A stretch of DNA of 64,000 bases from Mycobacterium numidiamassiliense (lineage in GTDB: Bacteria > Actinomycetota > Actinomycetes > Mycobacteriales > Mycobacteriaceae): NCBI RefSeq assembly GCF_900157365.1, contig NZ_FUEZ01000004.1:3812966-3876965 (forward strand). The letters are read 5' to 3'. Positions 29,201 through 37,000 of this stretch are shown piece by piece (positions within the stretch are counted from its first letter, which is position 1; each line of letters opens with the position of its first letter). The position numbers and the translations under genes are program-made. The notes below the pieces were generated by a model that was not told the DNA's origin, did no database searches, and saw only the letters and a list, made by a program, of their open reading frames with translations.

Positions 29201-30529
29201 GATCGAGGACAGCCGCCGCTTCGGATCCGCGACCATCGCTGCCAGTACTTGCTCGAGCCGGCGCGCCAGATCGGCGACCTCGAAATTCGACAACGGCCCG
29301 CCGGCACCGGCTGTGCTCAAGAACAGCTCGTCACCGTCACTGGAGAAAATCAGCCCGAATCCGCCCACCTGGCCGGAGTTGGTGTAGGACGCCGAGGCCG
29401 TCACCCCACCGAACGGCAGCGTGAATCCGGCTGGAATGAAATTCAGGTTCACCCGCTGAGCCGGCTGCCCCGACCCGCGCGCTTTGCGCTCCAAGGCATG
29501 CACGGGATACCGCTGATGGGCTACTGCCTCCCGGATACGGGTGTCGACGTGAGCGCACAACTCGCTCACCGTGTCCCCGGGGGCCACACCGATGACCAGC
29601 GGCACCGCCCCTGCCACCATTCCGGGCAGGGTCTTAGCGTCCGGGGCGACGCGGCGGTTGACCGGGAAGTCGAACACCACCTCGGCGCCCTCGGCGCACC
29701 AGCCCCGCACCAGCAGTGCACACGCTGCGGTGATCACCGAGGTTCGCGGCACGTCCCACTTGCGGGCCAGCTCCTCGACGCGGCCCACGATCGCCGGGTC
29801 GATGGCCACCGGCGCGGAAGGCCACGGATCGCGCTCACTCGAATCATCGAGCCCGTAATCGCCGGCGCTTTCGGCAGGCAGATTCTGCGACCAATACGCC
29901 TCGTCCTCGCGATACTCGTCCGAGGACTCGTACGCCAGCTCGGTATCCACCAAGTCCTGCAGCGAGCCAAAGAGAACCGGCGGCAACGGCGCACCCGACA
30001 CAATCGCCGAGTACACCGACGCAATGCGCTGCCCCACCAAAGCCACGCCCGTGCCGTCAATGGCGATATGGTGCGCACACGCCAATAAATAAAATTCGTC
30101 GGGCCGCGTCTTAAATAAGGCAAACTTAAATAACGGACCCGTCAACGGCATCGGCGTCCGCTGGATCGACAAAGCTGTGTCGCGAGCCTCTTGGACGGCT
30201 TGATCGGAACCGCTCAGATCATAAAAAGCCAGGTCTACATCGGGATAGTCAACTGCTCGCTGAAAAACCCGGCCATCCACCTCGAAAAATGCGGCCCGGG
30301 CGGGCTCAGCTTCTTGAACAACCCGCCGTATCGCCCATTCCAGCGAACCCCGCTGAACTACACCCTCAATACGGACAAAAAGGCCCAGCTGCCACTCGAC
30401 AGAAGACAGACCTGTCTCCTGGGCAAGCCAAATATCTAACTGCCCCCGTGTAAGCGGAAATGCCAAATCATCGTCAAGATCAATTGGACTTCCCCAGAGC
30501 TCCACAGGAGCCCGATCATCAAGCTTCAT
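20258..30529 (-). CDS. NRPS, second Mps1-like synthetase: C-A-T-E-C-A-T-E-C
   Basis: 3423 aa. Module 1: C with HHIAIDG (~153), A with YTSGTTGVPKG (~616), T with GGDSIL (~990), E with HHLAVDG (~1163). Module 2: C with HHIVVDG (~1645), A (~2100-2450), T (~2493), E (~2666). A last C with HHIVMDG (~3145) runs to the C-terminus, with no A domain after it in this gene or downstream. A-domain pocket codes read by eye are DFWSVAGVY (module 1) and DFWSVGMVH (module 2, the threonine type). It is a paralogue of mps1: module 2 onward is almost identical, while module 1 has a different A pocket. All visible catalytic motifs are intact. It follows its own mbtH copy. Probable role: acyl-D-X-D-allo-Thr assembly, handed to Mps2 in trans, or a duplicate in decline. 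Confidence 0.93.
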   Translation of the reverse strand: MKLDDRAPVELWGSPIDLDDDLAFPLTRGQLDIWLAQETGLSSVEWQLGLFVRIEGVVQRGSLEWAIRRVVQEAEPARAAFFEVDGRVFQRAVDYPDVDLAFYDLSGSDQAVQEARDTALSIQRTPMPLTGPLFKFALFKTRPDEFYLLACAHHIAIDGTGVALVGQRIASVYSAIVSGAPLPPVLFGSLQDLVDTELAYESSDEYREDEAYWSQNLPAESAGDYGLDDSSERDPWPSAPVAIDPAIVGRVEELARKWDVPRTSVITAACALLVRGWCAEGAEVVFDFPVNRRVAPDAKTLPGMVAGAVPLVIGVAPGDTVSELCAHVDTRIREAVAHQRYPVHALERKARGSGQPAQRVNLNFIPAGFTLPFGGVTASASYTNSGQVGGFGLIFSSDGDELFLSTAGAGGPLSNFEVADLARRLEQVLAAMVADPKRRLSSIDLLDGDEQAGLDEIGNRAVLTQASVPVSIPELWAQQVQRVPDAGALSCGDRSLTYRELDEASNRLAHLLVAQGVGPGGSVALLSARSTEAIVGILAVLKTGAAYLPIDPSLPAARLQFMVADASPVAALTTSDLAERFDACEFAVIDLNDPAIAFQPGTALPLPNPDDIAHIIYTSGTTGVPKGVAVTHHNVTRLFESLHPALDRAGVWTQGHSLAFDFSVWEIWGPLLHGGRLVVVPESVAGSPDDLHALLVAERVDVMSQTPTAVGTLSPEGLEAAALVVAAEPCPAEVVDRWAPGRVMINGYGPTETTVYATLSAPLQAGSGPVPIGFPVSGAALFVLDGWLRPVPAGVVGELYVAGRGVGTGYVRRPGLSASRFVACPFGEAGDRMYRTGDLVRWGNDGQLRYVGRADEQVKIRGYRIELGDVQAALAAVDGVEQAVVIAREDRPGDKRLVGYITGATDPVAARSALAERLPAYMVPTAVVVLETLPLTQNGKLDKRALPAPEYTGGGYRAPSTVVEEILAGIYAQVLGLERVGVDDSFFDLGGDSILSMQVAARARAAGVVCRPRDVFVEQTVARLATVATVATDENGVVDEGVGAIEATPIIRWLQSVEGPVEQFNQTVVVDAPAGATHADVVAVLQGLLDRHAMLRLRVDTDEAGGWSLMVPEPGSVAAHVQSVDVLSDEALVAGRSQLDPAAGVMLSAVWAESSGQLALIIHHLAVDGVSWRVLLEDLNIAWAQHHSGQPVALPAGGTSFARWSTLLSEHARDATVVDSAEVWRQVAATPAALPTVGEGDTYETAQNLSVSLDAETTRQLLGEVPAAFHAGVNDILLIAFGLAWAKFLGSSAPIGIDVEGHGRHEELDGSLDLSRTVGWFTTKYPVALTVGQLDWAQVTSGGASLGALVKTAKEQLRSLPDPLSYGLLRYVNSEVAVGDSDPVIGFNYLGRMGGADLSDQFWRVGADGVSSGAATVVAMPLAHTVELNAVTLDTEAGPQLQANWTWAVSVLDSPQVDELSRLWFEALSGICTYVRRGGGGLTPSDLSPARLTQPQIDQLEREHHFADVLPLTPLQQGLFFHASAADDGDDLGELYAVQLGITLAGPLDAQRLRDAVEAVVHRHPHLVARFYDQFEEPVQIIPADPVMAWQYVELDGTDVAEQVERICAAERAAICDLANQPAFRAGVLGIGDNQHRLVLTFHHIVVDGWSMPILLQEIFAGYYGHQLGAPIPYRRFVTWLAERDHAAAEAAWGQVLAGFDTPTLVGPTERLAQGQRNVASFRVPAETTAALGEFARAQHTTVNTVLQAAWAQLLCGLTGQRDVTFGAAVSGRPTDMAGAESMVGLLINTVPVRADLVAAGTTAGLLEQLQNAYNETVDHQHVALRDIHRITGLDQLFDTLFVYENYPIDVTALGEVNGLAITDFSNREYNHYPLTVAALPGHELGLRVEYDTDVFDAASIEALVQRLERVLEAMMADPQRALSSIDLLDDREHARLDAWGNRAVVNQPVLVAPSIPAVFAGQVARIPQAGAITFEGASMTYCELDEASNRLAHLLIGQGARPGERVALLLPRSIEAIVSIMAVLKTGAAYLPMDPAHPSSRMQFMIGDSAPIAAVTNAELTPRFDGCDLAVIDINDPAVASQPVSSLPTPAADDIAYIIYTSGTTGTPKGVAVTHRNVIELLEALDAELELGQVWSQCHSLAFDFSVWEIFGALLGGGRVVVAPDAVVRSPEDLHALLAAEHVGVLSQTPSAFYALQTADALSPELGHQLKLQTVVFGGEALEPQRLSAWFRNHPGPPRLINMYGITETTVHASYREIVDSDLESTDSPIGVPLAHLGFFVLDGWLRPVGAGVVGELYVAGAGLAAGYVGRADLSSTRFVACPFGDAGDRMYRTGDLVRWGNDGQLRYVGRADEQVKIRGYRIELGEIRTALGELAGVEQAVVIAREDRPGDKRLVGYVTGTGDPADLRAQLAERLPAYMVPAAVVAVEALPLTVNGKLDTRALPAPEYQDGSGSYRAPANAVEEILAGIYAQVLGLERVGVDDSFFDLGGDSILSMQVAARARAAGVLCRPRDIFVEQTVARLATVATVATDEDLLVDEGVGAIEATPIIRWLQSVEGPVEQFNQTVVVDAPVGATHADVVVVLQGLLDRHAMLRLRVDTDEAGGWSLMVPEPGSVAVHVQSVDVLSDEALVAGRSQLDPAAGVMLSAVWAESSGQLALIIHHLAVDGVSWRVLLEDLNIAWAQHHSGQPVALPAAGTSFARWSTLLSEHARRPDVIEQAEAWRQVAATPAVLPAAQPEDTYLTAQNLSVELDVETTRLLLGEVPAAFHAGVNDVLLIAFGMALRELLGTQGAIGIDVEGHGRHEELGADVDLSRTVGWFTTKYPVALNVGGLDWSQIASGATALGSLVKAAKEQLRALPDPLTYGLLRYLNSDVAVGDWDPVIGFNYLGRMGGAAELSDEFWRLGADGLTSGAATVVAMPLAHTLELNAVTMDSEAGPQLQANWTWAASAVDAAHIGRLSQLWFEALAGICAYVRGGGGGLTPSDLVPARLSQDQIDELEREHQIADVLPLTPLQQGLFFHTSISHGSTDDLGELYAVQLGVTLSGPLDAQRLHDAVQAVVRRHPHLVARFSDHCDEPVQIIPANPVVPWQYAEFDGDDVDAQVERLCAAERAAICDLDHQSAFRAALIRTGADQHRFVLTNHHIVMDGWSKPILLQEIFAGYYGHTLGTPTSYRRYVTWLSERDKAAAEAAWGEVFAGFDSPALVAEPGRERLGRRGVESFTVPAETSAALGELARSCHTTVNTVLQAAWAQLLCWLTGRQDVAFGTAVSGRPTEVAGAESMVGLLINTVPVRASINATATIGDLLEQLQGAYNDTLEHQHLALSEIHRLTGHDQLFDTLFVYENYPIDAATLLGIDELTFSDVSSREYNHYPLTVQAVPGHEIGLRVEYDTELFTTARIEKLIQRLQRVLIAMTGSSG
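21933..22388 (-). repeat. 456-bp tract identical to 40413-40868 (gene-conversion tract)
   Basis: Comparing the lines by eye, the second epimerase region of the downstream NRPS is base-for-base identical to that of mps1 over 456 bases at an offset of exactly 18480. Single differences flank it (21932/40412 and 22389/40869). Silent sites are identical too, which points to recent duplication or gene conversion. Confidence 0.8.
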
Positions 30530-30577
30530 CTAATCCCCCAAAGCCCGACTGGATGTCTGTGTACCCAAATCGTTCAC
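30530..30577 (-). other. 15-codon ORF at the ancestral NRPS start position
   Basis: After mbtH copy 2, the GTGA overlap used to start mps1 in copy 1 is still present (GTG at 30577). Here it opens only VNDLGTQTSSRALGD and then TAG, and the NRPS ATG follows immediately (TAGATG). It looks like a relic of the original coupled start, replaced by a new ATG. It might still deliver ribosomes to the NRPS start. Confidence 0.5.
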
Positions 30578-30804
30578 TTATCAAAACCCGGGCCCCCTGC
30601 TAGCCTTTCGCGCAGACTCTTCGGGCGTATATCGGTCCAGTTCTGTTCGATGTAATCCAGGCACGCTGCGCGGTCGGCTTCCCCATAAACCACCCGCCAG
30701 CCCGCGGGAACGTCGGCAAACGCCGGCCACAGGCTGTGCTGCTCCTCGTCGTTCACCAAGACGAGAAAGCTGCCATTGTCATCATCGAACGGATTGACGC
30801 TCAC
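30574..30804 (-). CDS. MbtH-like NRPS chaperone, copy 2
   Basis: 76 aa. Family signature NDEEQHSLWP, PAGWRVVYGEADRAACLDY, WTDIRPKSL, including the invariant Trp residues that dock into A domains. MbtH-like proteins bind and activate NRPS adenylation domains in the cytoplasm. It differs from copy 1 at only a few positions (for example FLVLVNDE versus FVVLVNDE, and GGPGFDK versus AGRGFGK at the end). It immediately precedes the second Mps1-like NRPS, so each Mps1-type enzyme has its own chaperone gene. Confidence 0.95.
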   Translation of the reverse strand: MSVNPFDDDNGSFLVLVNDEEQHSLWPAFADVPAGWRVVYGEADRAACLDYIEQNWTDIRPKSLRERLAGGPGFDK

Positions 30805-30845
30805 CAGCTCCCCATACCTACGTTGAGTGTTGAATCCAACTGCCC

Positions 30846-30898
30846 AAACGATACTGGAGGTCCATAGACTGAGTCTGGCGTTTCGTCAAACTTCCTGA
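30846..30898 (-). promoter_or_regulatory. Duplicated upstream element of mbtH copy 2 (probable promoter)
   Basis: Shares the core GACCTCCAGTATCGTTT, a GACT-containing stretch and an AGGAAGTTTG block with the region before mbtH copy 1, at the same distance (about 42 bases) from the start codon. TATCGT could be a -10. The conservation shows that the promoter was duplicated with the genes; the exact start site is not provable from sequence. Confidence 0.5.
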
Positions 30899-31037
30899 CT
30901 CCACCCGTCAGACCTGACATGACCCAGTTCCGGGCTCCGGCGCTGGTCAGCTTGGATCTGCCCTCCGCGGCGCCGCGGCATGGCTCCCTGACGTCGGGTA
31001 ACCGAGGTCACACGCCCGCAACAATCACCGTGATTCG

Positions 31038-31055
31038 CCGGGCACCGTTGCCCGG
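31038..31055 (-). terminator. Hairpin after mps2, candidate terminator
   Basis: CCGGGCA-ccgt-TGCCCGG, a 7-bp stem lying 28-45 bases past the mps2 stop. There is no U-tract. Next to it (31023-31035) is a small palindrome, AATCAC-C-GTGATT, that could instead be an operator for the mbtH copy 2 promoter region. Confidence 0.35.
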
Positions 31056-31082
31056 TGTGTTATGCGTGCAGCTATTCGCCGG

Positions 31083-34000
31083 TCACAGCAGTCCGATGAG
31101 CTCTAGGTCGGTTGCGTATTTGATGATTGTCGGCGCTGAGACGTGCGGGATGTCGTTGTCAGCGCCTATTTTGGCTTCTTGCACCGCAGCACGGAATCGG
31201 TCCGCCGACGCCAGGGATCCACACACCGGCTCGATCGGTTCCAAATCCGTATGCAATAACAACATCAATACTTCGAGAACCGAGTTTTGCCGCTGCCGAT
31301 CTGGCAACTCACGCAACCCCGCCTCAAACCGCGACAACCACTCGTTAAAGTCGTCGATCCGCTCGATCGGATAACCTGCGTCAATTAGCCAATCCGCATA
31401 CTCATCGAGCCCGATACCGTCATCATGCGGATTCATCACGTGATAAGTCTCGAATCCCTCCACGACGGCGGCGCCCAACGTGGCGATCGCCTCAGCGACA
31501 AACCCCACCGGCAACCCATCAAAGTGCGAACGCTGCCGCTGCCCTTGGGCATCCAGCTGATAAAACGATGCCGGTGCCACGCCGGTGGCCACCAAACTCA
31601 ACACCATTCGCGTGAACATATCCGCAACGTTGAACTGACCGGCATACGCGGTATCTACCAAAATCACGTCACAGCGAAACACCGAAACGGGCAAACCACA
31701 AAGATCATGGGCCTCGCGCAATAACACTTCTCCGGCCCACTTACTGTTGCCATAACCGTTAGCCAAACTTCCGTCAATTACTCGAGTCGGGCTAATCACC
31801 CGAATATCGGCATCCTCGGTAAACGCCGACGGCTCGACCTGACGGCCCACATCCGCGGTCGATACGTATGCATACGGCTTGAGCCTGTTCGTCAGCGCCA
31901 ACCGGATCAACTCGCCGGTGCCCACTACATTGGGCTCGAACAACTCGCTGTACGGCAACACCGCGTTGACCAACGCCGCCGAGTCAATAATCAAGTCCAC
32001 CGACTCGGCCAGTCGTTGCCACACGTGCTCATCTAGACCCAGATTGGCTTCGCCCTTGTCACCGGCGATGACCTCCAAATGGCCGGCCGCCAACTCCCGG
32101 AAATGCCGCAACAATTTCTCGTCGCCGCTGTCGAAAGTCTTATCCAGGCGAGCCCAGGCGTCCTCATCGGACTTCGCCCGCACCAAACAGATCAGCTTGC
32201 CCCCGCCAAGCTCCATTTGCTCAAGCCACTGTAACACCAGGTAACGTCCGATGAATCCGGTCGCCCCGGTCAACAAGACCGTGCGGATCTCGCCATTCGG
32301 CGCGGGCAGCGTCGGGGCGGTGGTCAGCGTGGTGTCGTCGATGAACTTGTCCAGTGTCAGATCACTGGCATGCACCTCGGTGGCATCCTGGCCGTGCACC
32401 GCCGCGAAGTGTGCGCTACCGGCCGCGTTGACCGCAAGATCTGCGCCCGACGCACCAGCGTGCACCAGCAGGCTCAAGCTGCGTACCGTCGGCGCATCGA
32501 ACAAACTGCGCACCCCGAGCTGGACACCCAGCACGGTGTTGATCGCGGCCGTCACCCGCATCGCCGACAATGAGTTCCCACCCAGGTCGAAGAAGGAGTC
32601 CTCCACCCCCACGCGCTCGAGTTCAAGCACGTGGGCGTAGATCCCGGCAAGGGTCTCCTCGATCGGGCTGGCCGGGGCGCGGTAACTGTGGGCGTCTTGG
32701 TATTCCGGTGCCGGCAACGCCCGCTTGTCGAGCTTCCCGTTGACCGTCAATGGCAACGCCTCTACCGGCACCACTGCGGCCGGGACCATGTACGACGGCA
32801 ATCGCTCCGCCAATTGCGTGCGTAGCTCGGCCGGGTCTGCGGTGCCGGTGATGTAACCGATCAGGCGCTTGTCACCGGGGCGGTCCTCGCGGGCGATCAC
32901 CGCCACCTGCCCCACGCCGTCGAGCTCCGCCAGGGCCGCCTGTATCTCACCGAGTTCGATGCGGTGGCCGCGGATTTTGACCTGCTCGTCGGTGCGCCCC
33001 AGGTATTGCAGCTGTCCATCGCTGCCCCACCGCACCAAGTCGCCGGTGCGATACATCCTGTCACCAGCGTCGCCGAACGGGCACGCCACAAATCGCGACG
33101 CCGTCAACCCGGACCGTCGCGCATACCCGACGCCTACGGCGCGGCCAGCGATGTACAGCTCACCCACTACTCCGGCCGGTACCGGACGCAACCATCCGTC
33201 CAGCACGAACAACGCCGTACCCGGTAGCGGCGAACCAATCGGCGGCACACCGGATCCCGCGGTGAGCGGCGCACTCAACGTCACCCACATCGTTGCTTCG
33301 GTGGGACCGTATTCGTTGATCATCACCCGACCGGGAGCCCAGCGATCCACCACCTCGGGCGGGCATGCCTCGCCACCCACCAGCAATGTCACCGACTCCA
33401 AGCCTTCGGGCGACAGAGCCCCTACCGCCGAAGGGGTTTGGCATAACACGTTGACTTGTTGGTCGATCAGCAAGGCGCGGAAGTCATCCGGCGATGCGGC
33501 CACCGACTCGGGCACCACCACCAGCCGCCCCCCGCGCAGGAGGGCGCCGTAGATCTCCCAGCCGGAGATGTCGAAGCTGTACGAGTGCCATTGCGACCAC
33601 ACCTGCTCCGACGCCGGGGGCAGGCCGGCGTCCAGAGAGCCGAACAGCTGGGTGACGTTGTGGTGGGCGATCGCCACACCCTTGGGTACACCCGTCGTGC
33701 CGGAGGTGTAAATGACGTAGGCGATGTCGTCAGGCGCCGGGGCCGGCAATTCCGTGGCGGGCTGGCTGTCGATTCGGGGATCGGCGATATCGACGACCGT
33801 CAGGTCGAAACCTTCCAGCCGCGATCCGAAGGCCGCGGTGGTAATCGCCGCCACTGGCGCGGCATCGCCGAGCATGAATTCCAGCCGGGCCGTCGGCACC
33901 ACCGGGTCGATCGGGAGGTAGGCGGCCCCGGTCTTCAGCACCGCCAAGATCGACACAATCGCTTCGGCCGAACGCGAAAACAGCAGTGCCACACGCTCAC

Positions 34001-37000
34001 CCGGGCCAACACCCTGCTCGGTGAGCAGGTGCGCCAACCTGTTGGCGCTCTCGTCGAGCTCGCGGTAGGTCCAGGAGCGCTCGCCGCTGTTCAGCGCGAC
34101 CGCGGCGGGGGTGCGCGCAGCCTGCGCGGCGAACACCGCCGGAATCGACACCCGCGTCGAGGGCTGGGTCAGGATTGCCCGGTTACTCCACTCGTCGAGC
34201 GCGATGCGCTCGCCCTCGTCGAGCAAATCGAACGACGACAATCGGCGCGTGGGATGCGCGACCATGCCCATCACGACGCGCTGTAGCCGCTCGATCAGTG
34301 CCTCGATGCCGGCCTGGTCGAACAGCTCGGTGTCGTATTCGACCCGGAGCCCCAGCTCGTTGCCCGGAAGGGCCTGCACCGACAGCGGGTAGTGGTTGTA
34401 TTCGCGGCTGTTGAACCCGACGATCGACAGTCCACTGATGCCCGCCAGTGCGGCGGTGTCTACCGGGTAGTTCTCGTACATGAAGATGGTGTCGAACAGC
34501 TGGTCGTGACCGGTGACGCGGTGGATTTCGCTCAGCGCCAGGTACTCATGCTCAAGGGTGTCGTTGTGGGCGTTTTGCAGCTGCCCGAGTAGGTCCGCGG
34601 TTGTGGTCGCCGCGCTGATTTGCGCCCGCACCGGCACCGTGTTCAGCAACAGCCCGACCATCGAGTCGGCACCGGCCACATCGGTTGGCCGGCCCGAGAC
34701 CACGATGCCGAAGGCGACGTCGTGCTGGCCGGTCAGCCAGCATAGGAGCTGCGCCCACGCGGCCTGTAACACGGTGTTGACCGTGGTGTGGTGCGCACGG
34801 GCCAGCTCGCCGAGTGACCGCGTGATGTCCTCCGGCACCAGGAACGACGACACACCGCGCTGCCCCAGCGCCAGCCGTTGCGGTGGGGCGACCAAGGTGG
34901 GTGCGTCGAAGCCGGCGAACAGCTCACGCCAGGCCGCCTCGGCGGCCGCGTAATCCCGCTCGGCCAGCCAGTTCACGAACCGGCGATATGACGCGGGCGC
35001 GCCCAGCCCCTGTCCGTAATAACTGGTAAAAATCTCCTGCAGCAGGATCGGCATCGACCAGCCGTCGAGCACTATGTGGTGATTGGTCACCACAAACCGG
35101 TGCTGGTCCGCCCCAGTGCGGATCAACGCCACCCGGAAGGCAGGCTGGTTAGCCAGATCGCACACCGCGGCACGCTCGGCCTCGCACACCCGCTCAATCT
35201 GTTCTTCGATGTCGGGGTCGCCGGCGCCCAGCTGCACATACCGCCAGGCGAGGACGGGATCGGCAGGAATGATCTGCACCGGCTTGTCGAACTGATCGCA
35301 GAAGTGGGCGACCAGGTTCGGGTGCCGGGTGACCGCGGTGTGCACTGCCTCGCGCAAACGATGCGGATCGAGCCCGCCGGCCAGGGTGATATCCAGCTGT
35401 ACGGCGTAGAGCTCGCTGAGATCGCTGGGGTCCTGCGCGAAGCTGGCGTGGAACAGCAGCCCCTCTTGCAATGGGGTCAGCGGCAACACATCGGCGATGT
35501 GGTGATGGCGCTCGAGTTGGTCGATCTGGCTCTGGGTCAGTCGCGCCGGGACGATGTCCGACGGGGTCAACCCACCGCCGCCGCGACGCACATAAGCGCA
35601 GATCCCGGCGAGCGCCTCGAACCATAACCGGCTCAACTCGCTGATCTGGGCGTCATCGACGGCCGACGGCGCCCATGTCCAGTTGGCCTCGAGATGGGGC
35701 CCGGCCTCGGTGTCGAGGGTGACCGCGTTCAGGTCGACGGTGTGCATCAACGGCATGGGCACCACGGTCGCCGCCCCGGCCGTCAGACCCTCGGGGCCGA
35801 CCCGCCACAGCTGCTCCGACAACTCTGTGCCACCGCCCATGCGGCCCAGGTAGTTGAACCCGATCACCGGCTCCGACTCGCCCAGGTCGACCTCGGGATT
35901 CAGGTATCGCAACACGCCGTACGACAGGGGGTCGGGAAGGCCGCGCAGCTGCTCTTTGGCGTCTTTGACCAGCTTTCCCAGCGCCGCCTCACCAGCGACG
36001 ACCTGTGTCCAGGACAGGCCACCGACGCGCAAAGCCACCGGGTACTTCGTGGTAAACCACCCCACGGTGCGCGACAGATCCACGTCGTCGCTCAGCTCTT
36101 CATGGCGGCCATGGCCCTCGACATCAATGCCGATCGGCGCCTCGGTGCCCAGCAGCTTGGCCCAGGCCAACCCGAACGCGATCAGCAATATGTCGTTGAC
36201 CCCGGCGTGAAAGGCCGCGGGTACCTCGCCGAGGACCAGCCGTGTGGTCTCGACGTCCAAGGACACCGTCAGGTTCTTCGCGCTGTCGTAGGTGTCGTCG
36301 GCCCCCACTGCCGGCAAGGCCGCCGGCGTGGCCGAGATCTGGCGCCAGGTCTCGGCGGAGTCCACGACGGCCGCGTCGCGCGCGTGCTCGCTCAGCAGCG
36401 ACGACCACCGCCGAAACGATGTCCCCACCGCGGGCAACGCCACCGGCTGACCGCTGTGATGCTGCGCCCAGGCGATGTTCAGGTCTTCAAGCAACACCCG
36501 CCACGACACTCCGTCGACTGCCAAGTGGTGAACGATCAACGCCAACTGGCTCGTCGACTCGGCCCAGACCGCGCTGAGCATCACCCCTGCGGCGGGACTC
36601 AGCTGCGAGCGGGCCGCGACCAGCGCCTCGTCGGACAGCACGTCCACCGTCTGCACACACGCACCGGCGTCGACCGTCCCCGGCTCGGGCACGGACAGCG
36701 ACCAACCCCCGGCCCCGTCGTCCTCGACGCGCAGCCGCAGCATGTCGTGGCGATCCAGCAGCGCCTGCAGCACCACCACCACGTCGGCATGCGCAACGCC
36801 GGCCGGAGCGTCGACCACCACGGTCTGATTGAACTGATCGACTTGGCCGTCAACGCCATGCAGCCAGTGGATGATCGGGGTCGCATCGAGTGGGCCAACG
36901 CCATCGTCGATGAGGCCACCGGGACCGCCCGCCACCGTGGCCACTTGCGCCAGTCGGGCCACGGTCTGCTCGACGAACACATCGCGTGGCCGGCACAGCA

